The notes beneath the pieces were generated by a model. The model saw only the letters and a list, made by a program, of their open reading frames with translations, did no database searches and was not told where the DNA came from. From positions 57,013,899 through 57,077,898 of the forward strand of contig CM035163.1 in assembly GCA_020205615.1 (NCBI GenBank): 64,000 nt of DNA, in the 5' to 3' direction. Both the position numbers and the translations under genes were made by a program. Positions 10,893 through 22,379 of this stretch are shown here, in pieces; the first letter of the stretch is position 1, and each line of letters starts with the position of its first letter. Source of the DNA: Panax quinquefolius (lineage: Eukaryota > Streptophyta > Magnoliopsida > Apiales > Araliaceae).

Positions 10893-12059
10893 GGAAAATA
10901 CTAGAACGCCAAAGGAGACTAAAATAATAAAATAATAATATAATTTTTCTATGCATGCATGCTTTGAATAAAACTCAGCCACCATAAGTGGGGCCCACCA
11001 GAAATCAGCCATCTTTCCCAACAACCAAAAGTGGGTCCCACCTAATTTTAATAAAAATTATTTTATTTTCTGAAACTTCTGTAATTCATAATAAATAGCC
11101 CTTTTATTAGAAAAATACCAATTTTATCTCCATTCCACACGAAATCGAATTCTCTACAACTTTTTAGCTTTAAATTTTTCCAAATTTTAAACAGAAAATA
11201 TCTGAAATCCACAAACGGACGATTTTCAACACCTTTTAAATTTCATAACAAATCATACGTTAGTTTTTAACGGTTCAAAATTTTTGGGCATATACTCAAC
11301 TTATATATGTATAACATATCTAAAAATCACAACGATCCAACGGTCGGTTTAAAATTATAACTCACGCAATAGAGCTTTAAGAACACTGATTTGATTTTTT
11401 TAATGCCTCCAAAATAAAACACCTCAGCTTTAATTCCTTCATTTACAACTACATAAAATATATCCATCATTTATATCCACATAAAATAAATATTTCCTTA
11501 TCATATAAATCAATAAATAATTATTCATAAATTATATTACAGAATCACAATAATGACAACCAGGCCGTTCCGAGGAAAGAGGGGGCTTTTCGATAAGGAT
11601 TTCTCCTTACTAGCGCGCAATTAGGTGACCAAACCTCTCCTTGATAGAACTTTCTAGACATTGCCAATAATGTTATCTAATAATATTATTCAAATAATAT
11701 GAATTATTGATCTGATAATGGGAAATACTATGCAGTGACAATTATTGAAACAACAATAATATAAATTATCAACGCAGTAATTATTGAATCAATAAAATAA
11801 AATATTGAATAGTAATTACTATAACAATTATTGAGTAGTGTCTTCTTACGTAAGAATCAATAATTTAAAAAATCTTGTATGCAATACCAAGTGTACTCTT
11901 TGTGCGACACACGTATATTCTTGTATTTTAACCACCGGGTATTCCAACAGTGTTAACGGTAACGATTACGTCGTTATTTATAAAAACTCAAACTTGTCAT
12001 TTTTCTTCATCAAGCGGTTATTACATTATGGGGCCCCACAATGGGTCGGCACGTCATAC

Positions 12060-12105
12060 GAATATTCCCTGACAACAAGAATATTCCACGACCAAACGAA
12101 TATTC
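12060..12105. promoter_or_regulatory. Three GAATATTC palindromes in U3 of D
   Basis: GAATATTC at 12060-12067, 12079-12086 and 12098-12105, 19 bp apart. The right LTR has the same three at 16590, 16609 and 16628, and solo LTR E keeps one exact and one altered copy near 52931-52959. GAATATTC fits the nGAAnnTTCn half of a heat-shock element. A regulatory role is only suggested. Confidence 0.4.
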
Positions 12106-12261
12106 CCCGCCAACAATGAGTATTTTATAGCCACTTGCTTATTTTGAAAAAAAATTCATATCTCACCCTTAACTTTAACTTTTTATCAATTTAACCATTT
12201 ACTGAATAACAATTATAAGAAAAATTAAATACTTTTATTTCATAAAATTCGGGGTTTTACA

Positions 12262-12594
12262 ATCTCACCTCCTTATGAAATTTCGTCCCAGAAATTTACG
12301 TACCTGGTATTTCAAAGAGTTGAGAATACCTTGATTTTATTTCAGATTCCATCTTCCCTGTCCTCATGATTTCTCCATTGCTCATCTCCTGTATTTCAGA
12401 TATCATTCTAGAATATAGCTTCAAAATAAGGGTTAATTGAACAAATTAACATATAACATAATAACCCGATATTATAACTGACCAACAAATAAGCTTAGGT
12501 AGGACACACTAGCGAAGGATTTACTCGTCTCTCCCCTCCTAGTTCTATTCCCCGATCTCCACCACAGATCATATCCCTAAGCTCTGATACCAAC
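12262..12594 (-). other. Interior of D (PPT to PBS, non-coding)
   Basis: 333 bp holding only a PPT (12262-12276; minus strand AAGGAGGTGAGAT before the LTR) and a PBS (12581-12592; TGGTATCAGAGC on the minus strand, two bases from the LTR). No ORF of note. It is far shorter than the LTRs on either side. Confidence 0.85.
12581..12592 (-). other. Primer-binding site of D (tRNA-iMet)
   Basis: Minus strand TGGTATCAGAGC is a 12-base match to the complement of the 3' end of plant initiator tRNA-Met, two bases from the LTR end. This fixes the element orientation as minus. Confidence 0.9.
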
Positions 12595-12790
12595 TGTGAC
12601 GCCCCCAAAATAGGTCCAATCCATCCAACCTATTCTGAGTTGCTAAATACATGGTACAGAAAAAAAACTATAATTTTATTACTACAATTTTAGTGCAAAA
12701 TACAACAACACATATGTTGGGAGTTTTGATACAAATATATACCAACTGTAACTCTCATCCCAACCTTGGATAACACGTCACAATGGCACC

Positions 12791-13213
12791 TTACATAAAG
12801 GTACAGTCAATAATTGTTTTAGAAATTAAAATCTTTGGGAAGTGCTCAAGGACACCTTCGTACATGGGAGGCCATGCGTCTAGGTTATGATAGATATCAT
12901 ATGCCCATAGAATTATCCTTGATTGACCCAATAGACCCCAAAGAAAAACGAGAAGATTACTATCATGTTCTTTCCAATGATGAGTCTTCTTTCGACATAT
13001 AATTATCTCCACTGTCTACAATTGAAAATTATATTTCAACCAAACTCCAAGATTATATCGGTAGTGCTCGTAGATATACTCAACAAATGGATGTGCAGAA
13101 CCATGTCTTATGATAACACGAGTTTGTATGTCATTAGACATCTTGTATGATAGTGGCAAAATACCCTTCCAACGTTGGGTTCGCCTCACCCTATTGTTGT
13201 TCACTAAAATCAA
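12791..13213 (-). pseudogene. Second copy of the D LTR ORF, one stop
   Basis: Homologue of 8250-8672 in the other LTR. The frame is the same, with a few amino-acid changes and one in-frame TAG at 13013-13015 where the left copy has CAG. No function recognised. Confidence 0.3.
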
Positions 13214-13802
13214 TTATTAAGTGACGTATAATATACGACACACACATCTTAGGTCCTCAATACAATTATATATTGTATGTCAAGCCATTTTATAATGTGT
13301 TGAGAAACTTTGACAGTCTCGGACATTCACACTATTCCCCTATTATCCCCGCTCGACCCAGCTACACTCTTATTACCTGAAAGGAATTGTGAAGCAAAAG
13401 GGCGAGTACAAATAGCCCAATAAAGAATATCATAACTAAAGATAATTAAATTATCAATAGCTTTTGTCAGTTATAAATTAGAGATTTAGAACATATGGTA
13501 GATGATAAAACTTTTCAACCATAGTTGCAGCAGAACGAGCAATCCATTAGAAGAGTCAAATAGACCGTAAAGTCTATTATCTTTTCTATGTTAAAAGTCC
13601 ACCAACAATGTTTTATCCCTGTAACATCAATCAACAGTTCCTGTCCACAATCATGTGAATAACTCATAATCATAATTGTAGTTCTAAATTCCCCTTCTCA
13701 TCCAGGACAAAGATAATTTTCATCACTTATCTTTACCTAAAACATCAAAGATCATGGTTACACCAAATCACAGTTCCTGTTCATAATCACACTAATAAAT
13801 TC

Positions 13803-13982
13803 ATATTTGCACTACGGGCCAAAGATATTCATCAACAGTTCATCTTTGCACTACAGGCCAAAGATATTCAACAACAGGTCATCTTTGCACTACATGCCAA
13901 AGATATTCAACAATAGATCATCTTTGCACTATGAGCCAAAGTTATTCATCAATAATTCATCTTTGCACTACAGGCCAAAGAT
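13803..13982 (-). repeat. 39-bp hairpin array, right LTR of D
   Basis: Five units matching 9262-9441 base for base except one change in the first arm (ATATTTG instead of ATCTTTG). The unit-specific variants are also shared, so the arrays predate the insertion or were homogenised between LTRs. Confidence 0.85.
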
Positions 13983-16796
13983 ATTAATATCTCAAAGAAA
14001 TACATAATCATTTCAGAATTTATATAAACCATAATTATAACCATATTGATCAATTCACCTTTGCACTTAAGCTAAAAATATTCAATTGTAAATTCAATGG
14101 TCATGATCATACCAGTCAACGATTCAACTTTGCACTACTGGCCAAAGAGAACCCATAGTCACGATCATAACAATAATTTATCCATCTTTACACTCAAGTC
14201 AAAGAGAAATTTCTTTATCAGGATTATAAAAATGTTATATATGATAATAAAAATAATATGATCAAAACATGAATTTAATTTTAAGAGTAAGATACATAAA
14301 TCAACGATAATTTGGTTAGAAAGAGAAACGAATTTTGTCGTGAATAGTACCTCGTATTTGTACATAGTACCATATATGTAAATAGACTCGTATACCTAAA
14401 TAGTGTCATATACATGAATAGTGTCGTATATGTGAATAATAACCCCGACACGAAAAGATAAAGTTTCATAATAAAAATCGTATCAATATTTATAACACCT
14501 TAATCCAAATGTTATAAATCACTTAATAATCTCATAATCTAATATTATTAATATTACAACAATATTTTAATCATTTCTTAAACTTATAAATAATTTATTT
14601 TAATTGTTTATACTTTATTAATTAATGCATTTAATCATCCTAAAATGCCAAACTCATAAGATTTCATCACCAATAACCAAAACCCTCATCAAAAATCTGC
14701 ATATACCTTATATAGGACTCTCAAGCCATAAAATCCTATTTACCAATTTTCTTACTTCACATAACATATTTAATTCATTTACTCATAACTAGTCCATTTT
14801 CATGAAAAATACCAAATCAGTACAAACAAATTTTTTTTTCTGGGATTTAGTAAAATATAGTCCCATATTGAACATATATTTTTCTCAGAATTTTTAAAAT
14901 TCATTTACTATTTTTCATATGGCCAAAACTTCCGAATATTTAGACATTTAACATAAACTGTACGTTTGTCCAAAAATTCTGAAATTTACAGAGTATACTT
15001 CTGTTACAAACATGTACTCCCAATAAAAATTTCACCAATTTTAGAGTTAACCACAAGGAGTTATAAGGGTTTACTTTTAAAATAGTCTTTTCTCATAAAA
15101 TTCATAACTCCTAATCTATACATCCAAAAATTGACATTTTTGGACACAATCTAAAAAAATCATCAAATTATCATATCAAGTTTTTCCAGAATTTTTGAAG
15201 GTCGGAAAATTACGAAACATGAAAAACATAATAACCCTTACAATCCCTTATCTCAAAAGAGCAGTACTTCTGACTAGAATATCGGATATAATGCCGAAGA
15301 AAACTTGCACTGAATAGCAACTCTCAAAGTATCTAAATACTCACAAAAATACGCTCGACAATATAGAGAGAGAAAACTTATGTTTCTGGTGTGATTTTCA
15401 ATTCTAACCTAAGCGCCTATTTATAGAAAAATCTTTAGAAGCATGAAAAGAGACTAAAATAATAAAATAATAATATAATTTTTCTACGCATGCATGCTTT
15501 GAATAAAACTCAGCCACCACAAGTGGGGCCCACCAGAAATCAGCCATCTTTCCTAACAACCAAAAGTGGGTCCCACCTAATTTTAATAAAAATTATTTTA
15601 TTTTTCGAAACTTCAGTAATTCATAATAAATAGCTCTTTTATCAAAAAAAATACAAATTTTATGTCCATTCCTCACGAAATCGAATTCTCTACAACTTTC
15701 TAGCTATAAGTTTTTCCAAATTGCAGACAGAAAATATCCGAAATCCACAAACGGACGATTTTCAACACCTTTTAAAATTCATAACAAATCATACGTTAAT
15801 TTTGAACAGTTCAAAATTTGTGGGCATGTACTCAACTTTTATATGTATAACATTTCCAAACATCACAACGATCCAACGGTCGGTTTAAAATTATAACTCA
15901 CGCAATAGAGCTTTAAGAACACTAATTTGATTTTTTAATTCCTCCAAAATAAAATACCTCAGCTTTAATTCCTTCATTTACAACCACATAAAATATATCC
16001 ATCATTTATATCCACATAAAATAAATATTTCCTTATCATATAAATCAATAAATAATTATTCAAAAATAATATTACAGAATCACAATAATGACAACCAGGC
16101 CGTTCCCAGGAAAGATGGGGCTTTCCGATAAGGATTTCTCCTTACTAGCGCCCAATTAGGTGACCAAACCTCTCCTTGACAGAACTTTCTAGACATTACC
16201 AATAATGCCATCTAATAATATTATTCAAATAATATGAATTATTGATCTGATAATGGGAAATACTATGCAGTAACAATTATTGAAACAACAATAATATAAA
16301 TTATCAACGCAGCAATTATTGAACCAATAAAATAAAATATTGAGCGTAAAGAATTATTGTAACAATTATTGTAATGCCTTTTTACGTAAGAATCAATAAT
16401 TCAAAAAATCGTGTGCAATACCGTGTGCTCTTGTGCAACCACGCAGCAGACATCGTATTTTTCCACGGGTATTCAACGTTGTTAACTTGAACGATTACGC
16501 CGTTATTTATAAAAACTCAAACTTGTCATTTTTTCATCCAAGCGGTTATTACGTTATTGGGCCCATAATGGGTGTGTTGTGCGTCGTATGAATATTCCCC
16601 GACAATAAGAATATTCCACGACCAAACGAATATTCCCCGACAACAATGAGTATTTTATAGCCACTTGCTTATTTTGAAAAAAAATTCATATCTCACCCTT
16701 AACTTTAACTTTTTATCAATTTAATCATTTACTGAATAACAATTATAAGAAAAATTAAATACTTTTATTTCATAAAATTCGGGGTCTTACACTAAT

Positions 16797-17897
16797 CCTA
16801 TTTCTCGAGAAGAATTTGATGGATTGAGTAAACAAATCACAGATCTGGCTGTTCTTCTTAAAGAATTGCATCAGTCTACTCAGGGTACAAAGATGCCTAC
16901 ACATATAGAATCCTCTTCACAAGGAGGAGCTCAAGGTTTGGAAAAAACAATTCCAGAACCTCAGTTGGATACGACCAACAAAGACCCTGAAAACACCCAT
17001 CTCAGAGGAGATCTAGACATCGGTGATATTAGGAAGAAGGTCCTCCAAATGGAGGAAACTATCCGTGTTATCAAAGGGATTGGAACACATGGAAGTGTCT
17101 CATATACTGACCTTTATATATTCCCTGGTGTTCATTATCTAGAGAAATTCAAAACCCCTAATTTTGAAAAGTATGACGGATTAGGGGATCCTTATACACA
17201 TTTGAAGGTGTTCGTTGGAGAACTTGGATCTTATGCGGAAAATGAGAAGCTTAGAATGCAACTGTTCCAGAAGAGTCTGACTGGAGAAGCCCGTTCATGG
17301 TATACCAGATTAGATAACTCCAAGATCCATAGTTGGGAAGAGCTAGCTCACGCCTTCCTCACTCAATACAGTTTTCAATCTCAAATGGCTCCTGACCGGT
17401 ACCAGATTACCAAGGTCAAGAAACAATCTAATGAGTCTTTCAGAGAGTATGCTCAAAGGTGGAGGCGCCTTGCTGCTCAAGTTATTCCTTCCATGACAGA
17501 ATCAGAAATGGTCATAACTTTCATAGACATACAGGAAGCTCCTTTCTATGAAAAATTCTTAGCTGGTATTGGCAAACCATTCTCTGAAATGATCAAACAC
17601 GGAGAGATGGCTGAGATTGGATTGAAGTCAGGAAAAATTCAAGACCTAGCCGCTCTTAAAGCAGTTGCTGAGCACATCCAGTCCGGATCTTATGGAAACA
17701 ACCCCCGGAGGGTCCATAAAAAGAAAGAGGAGGATGTTTCCTTGATACTACAAGGTCAAAAAGGCAATCAGAACATGCCAATACAGAGGAGAAACTATTC
17801 CCCTTTCCAAGCACAGTCTTCAAACCCTCCATTGCCTAAAAGTGGAGAAGTAAAACACTCGAACGTTCACACCCTTAGGGGACTCTCTCGAGAATAA
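16797..17897 (+). pseudogene. gag: Gag of element A (Tat type)
   Basis: Continuation of the gag frame begun at 8031. Around residues 100-230 is a typical Ty3 Retrotrans_gag domain: FEKYDGLGDPYTHLKVF, then GEARSWYTRL and the FREYAQRWRRLAAQV block. This forms the capsid region of the virus-like particle. A 2-nt loss near 17855, judged against B, shifts the frame and produces the stop at 17895-17897. The true frame continues downstream as 17856-20393. B carries the same gag on the minus strand (47990-48439). Confidence 0.85.
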
Positions 17898-20393
17898 TCT
17901 TGCTCTTCTGACTACTCAGAAGAAGATCACACGTCTTCTTCCACCAGCCAACCCTAATAGCAGGGGTTTTAATGCTACTCGGAAGTGTGCTTATCATGCC
18001 AGAGCACCTGGACATAATACTCAAGATTGTTGGGCCTTGAAACACAAGATCCAAGATTTAATAGACAATGGTGAGATCGTGGTTACCAAACTAGATTAAC
18101 CTCATGTGCAAGACAACCCTTTTCCTCAACACAAAGAAGAAGAGGTCAACATGATTAGTTGGAGCACTGGACAGAGTTCCAGTTTTAATGGTGAATCATC
18201 CCAAACCGTTAAAGATGGTGTTGACAGATGGGATTATGCAAAGTTTCAATTTGCTATGGAATGAAAGATGAAAGCTCTTTGCAAGCAAATTGAGTAATTG
18301 GCAGAACTGGTGACCTACCAGCATCAAATCACATGCCAATTAATCAACCAGGAGCATGCCTATCTCCTTCCTTTTGTTATTAATGCTCCCCCATCACCTT
18401 TAGAAAGCGAAGCTATGGAGGATAAGGTTGCAAAGAGAGCAAATGCTAAAGTCCATCAGGATTTTGCCAATCAGAGGGAATTTACCTATCTGGGCCAATC
18501 TATGGAGGAGATATTTCAAATGTTGATCAATAAAGGAAGAATTACCTCCCTTTTGCCTCCAATCAATCCCCGTTCAAGATGGTTCAACTCCGATGGAGTA
18601 TGTCAATATCATTCACATTCTCACAATCACAGCACAGAAGAATGCTGGGCACTCCGCCATCTCATTCAAAATCTCATTGATAGCGGTGTCCTGCAGATGG
18701 CAGATGACGACACTGTGCAACTTGAGAGTGAGAATACATGTCCTACCAAATGGAATCGATCAGTAGCAGTTATATCCATTGAGGATGATGAGACCGTCAA
18801 AGCATTTCCCATACAAATAATTCAACTCAAAGGAGATGACAATCCTTTGAAAATGGCTGCACCAGAGCCAATTTCTTTACCTTTTAGACCACAATATCCT
18901 ATTGTCAGCTTACACAAAGTTCCATGGAATTATGGAGAAGCTGAAGGATCCATGTCTCATACTACTGCTACAGTGTCGAAGGAAAATCCACTGTATCTTC
19001 CTCAGAGGGTGAAGAAGCCCGCCATTAGAGCAAAGGGGAAGATTCCTATGGAGAAGATTGAAAAATTCCTCCGCACTATGGGTCATAATGAAGCTAAGGT
19101 GGATTTAAGCTTAAGAGAAGCTCCACATCAGATATCAATACTGGACTTGGTTTTCTCTTCCGAAGATCACCGGAAGATCTTATTGAAGGTTTTGGAAGAA
19201 GCCTACTTACCGAAATCAGTGGATGTGGAAAAATTTCAACATATGGTTGATCACATTTTCAACAACAATGTGATATCCTTCACTGATGACAACATACCGC
19301 CCGAAGGGACCGGTCATTGCAAGCCATTGTATATTACAGTTTTGTCCTCCGGGTATATGCTAGCTAGAGTTTTGATAGATGGAGGTGCATCTTTGAATAT
19401 CTGTCCTTATGCCACTTTGGTAAAGATGAATGTCAATCTCAAACGGATCCAAAGCAGTCATATGGTTATCAAAGCTTTTGATGGATCCCGACAAAATTTC
19501 GTCGGAAAGATTGAGCTACCAATTGAGATTGGTCCAAATACATTTAATGTATCCTTCCACGTCCTCATGATTGATTCATGATACAACCTGCTATTGGGGA
19601 GACCATGGATACACATGGCTGGAGCTGTTCTATCCTTACTACATCAACAACTCAAATACATTGTCAACAACAGTCTAGTCACTATCAATGCTGAGCCAGA
19701 ATGTCTTGAACAAGGCGATCTGCCAATCATCAGTTTCAATTCAAAAGTTGAGCCGGCTAGTTTTCATAATTTGGAAGTGAGTAACACGCAATATCAACCT
19801 ATTGGAGCACCACTTCCCATACCCAAGATTTCAGTCGAGGTTATGTCGGCCACTCAAGAAATGATGTCATTGGGTCATCAGCCTGGACAAGGGCTTGGTA
19901 AAAATCAGCAAGGTATTAAGCACCCTATTCAAGTGTCTAGTCAAATTGGGACTGTCGGACTAGGCTATGCTGCCAATTGCAGTCATAGGAATTCTCATAA
20001 GCATAAGCAGGTTCCTCAAGCTTCCGCCACATGACGATTTTTTCCATCTGCACCACATGAGCTGATACAGTCTCCAGTAAAGGTGACAACCCATGTTATG
20101 GCTATGTTATTTCCCAAACCAGTACCATTCAAAACAAAAGAGGTGCTGATTCCTGATCCCGAAGTGGAAGAAAGGGAGCGGAAACGTAAATATGACATCG
20201 CCTTGATGATGTCGGGCATAAGCATCATTGTTCATAGTGAACATACAAACAGATATACCCCAAACGATGATTACCCAGATGTCATGGTTATCATTCGGGA
20301 GAAGGAGGACAATGATAACCCCTCCATCACTGCAGTCCATCAGGATTTTACCCTCGATAATTGGAGCAGCACTCCATGCATTGGTCGACGAGG
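17856..20393 (+). pseudogene. Gag C-terminus, protease and G-patch of A
   Basis: One plus-strand frame with five stops (18097, 18262, 18295, 19579, 20032); four of the five are C-to-T or G-to-A changes relative to B. Order: a CHHC zinc knuckle at about 17986 (CAYHARAPGHNTQDC), a second at about 18600 (CQYHSHSHNHSTEEC), then an aspartic protease with active site LIDGGASLNI near 19373 and GRPWIH near 19600, then a G-patch-like stretch GHQPGQGLGKNQQGI near 19873 ending in GLGY. The frame ends at a stop that straddles the 5' splice site of the intron at 20394. It processes the polyprotein and binds nucleic acid in related elements. Confidence 0.8.
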
Positions 20394-20544
20394 GTAAAAC
20401 GAGCAGAAAATCCCTCTGCCCTGTAGATAACTTTAATTGTTTGCTTTTCTATACAGTATTAGCAGTTATTTTATCAGTACATGCTAACACTTTTGTATGA
20501 TTAAACAGTTTCATATATTAAGTGAAAGCATCTTTTGATTTCAG
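20394..20544 (+). other. Candidate intron of A between protease/G-patch and RT
   Basis: 151 bp, starting GTAAAAC after codon bases GG and ending TTTGATTTCAG. Removing it joins GG to G-ACT-CTG and restores the frame IGRRG-TLNLDVP across the junction; unspliced RNA hits TAA at 20395-20397. The copy in B (44705-44855) is also 151 bp, with the same splice sites and frame logic. Ogre/Tat elements are known to have an intron upstream of RT. Confidence 0.75.
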
Positions 20545-21029
20545 GACTCTGAATTTAGATGTGCCTATACTTCCTGATGAGTTGCCTTCTCTCCACAAGG
20601 GCTATAACTTTGATGAAAAGTTGGACTCAGACTTGATAGAAATACAAGAGGACATTGAGACACCTCAGGAGATTAAGGAATGGGTCACAGACAAACCTAA
20701 ACCCAACCTTGACCAAACCAATTCTTTCAATCTTGGAACCTTAAAAAGCCCTAAGCTAATCTATATTGGTTCAGATCTCACACCAAACCAACGGAATAAC
20801 ATGGTTTAACTATTAACCCAATTCCGGGATGTGTTTGCATGGTCTCATGAAGACATGGTGGGTTTATCCACTGACATTGTTCTTCATCGCCTTCCCATTA
20901 AAGAAGGATTCAAGCCAGTTAGGCAGAAGCTCAGGCGATTGGAACCTGAGTGGAGTTTAAAAGTAAAAGAAGAAATTGTTAAACAATTTCAAGGTGGCAT
21001 TATCATGGTGTCTACATATCCGGAGTGGA
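20545..21029 (+). pseudogene. pol: N-terminal part of RT of A, cut by element C
   Basis: Frame after the intron (TLNLDVPILPDELPSL), with one TAA at 20807-20809 and a frame change before the next open stretch at 20831. That stretch carries the Tat RT entry MFAWSHEDMVGLST, PVRQKLRRLEPEW and GGIIMVSTYPEW. Element C interrupts it at 21029; the next 16 bp (SNIV) resume at 56315-56330. Catalytic RT motifs would lie further on, outside the window. Confidence 0.75.
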
Positions 21030-21385
21030 TGTAAAGCCCCCAAATCCAGGTACTTAAAACCCGAACTCAGTGCTTCACGATACCATTTCTATGAGCAGAA
21101 TAATACTATTAATAATAACAATAATATAATTACTAAACTTAATTTACATAGTTATTAGAGTCTATTCCCAAGTATGTAACATTTAATGCATTCATTACAT
21201 GATAATAATAATAATATATGTCATCCTTATCATAATAAAGTAAACTATTACATAACATATCATAAAATCTCATTCAGCAACTTTCTCTTTTCCTTTATTC
21301 TTGACAGAGCCTTTCGGTTGTTCACACATACCTGAAAATATTTAATAAGCAAGGATGAGCATTTGAGTGCCCAGCAAGTAATAGC

Positions 21386-21420
<35 letters not shown>

Positions 21421-22379
21421 CTGAAAGAATTTAAATGTTTTCTTTATACTACCCTTCTACAACAAATCAATAGTTGTGAAGTAATTTTGAACCGATAAGA
21501 ATAACATAACAACTCTGTATCAAATTTTTGAAACTATGTACTAACTATAAATAGGGCTAAGGTGACATACTATGAACATTGTTTTCAGTTTTCGAATAGG
21601 TTTAGCAAAACTTCATCCGCAAACCGTTATAACTTACGGGCATGGAGGGTGATTAGCCCGTTGTACCCTGTATTGATCAATACTACATACAAGAACGATA
21701 TTATCGTTCACTCTGGCTGCCTTGGGCACAAATTTTTTTTCCCATTAATGGGATGTTCATACTTGTCGGGGTTCCAAACCAAAGCAATTCGGTTGGATAA
21801 TGCTAAGGTTTAATCTTGTTCAAAATAATCTATAATTCAACATATATATACGGGTAATTAACAAAGGTGTATCAACATGTGATTAAATACAATGATTATT
21901 CAAGTTGGGACACTTGTATAACCATTTATAGAAAGTAACGAAGAGAATATATATTTGAATTACCATATACTAACATGTTGATAATCAATGAGCGTATATA
22001 ATATAGGGTTAATAATCTGTACAGTAATAATATAATTCTAAAAAACATCCTTACTAATGTCCATTGCATAAAAAAATGCAAAGGTAGGATACTTGTCTGG
22101 TCTGCTGTTTATAAAATGCAACTTAGCTTTATCTTTTATATCACGACCCATCATTAATCAGATCATTCGTTCGATTAGAACAAAATACTATAACACATAG
22201 TACTACATTTTACAGTCAACACATAACCTAATCACATTATCACACATGTTCAACAGTCATTGGATCACAAACAAACATTAACACAATCAAAATATCTAAG
22301 TCCAGATCAATTTCTAGAACATGTCGGTCTACCAACGGCTTTATCGGGTATTTATCGAGTCTAAGACTCTATCCAGTAG

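Larger units (their letters stand above)
8055..12261 (-). repeat. 3' LTR of D (left copy)
   Basis: 4207 bp. On the minus strand it reads from TGTAAAACCCC at 12261 to GGGGGCGTCACA at 8055. It contains three GAATATTC palindromes at 12060-12105, a TATA box at 10885-10892, a 39-bp hairpin array at 9262-9441 and an ORF-bearing segment at about 8160-8690. It pairs with 12595-16791. Confidence 0.9.
8055..16791 (-). mobile_element. Element D: giant-LTR, mini-interior retrotransposon
   Basis: 8737 bp flanked by the 5-bp TSD CTAAT (8050-8054 and 16792-16796), inserted in codons 7-8 of A gag. Minus strand: 5' LTR 12595-16791, PBS 12581-12592, interior of 333 bp (12262-12594), PPT, 3' LTR 8055-12261. 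The LTRs start TGTAA(A/G)ACCCC and end GGGCGTCACA. The PBS TGGTATCAGAGC matches initiator tRNA-Met. No gag or pol remains, so it is non-autonomous. The LTR ends and PPT region resemble those of C and F, so it is probably a derivative of Tekay/Del-type chromoviruses; that lineage call is inference. Confidence 0.9.
12595..16791 (-). repeat. 5' LTR of D (right copy)
   Basis: 4197 bp, paired with 8055-12261. Identity is uneven: the block 13805-14387 looks identical to 9264-9846, while the flanks and the U3 end show scattered substitutions and small indels. TATA box at 15418-15425. Confidence 0.9.
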
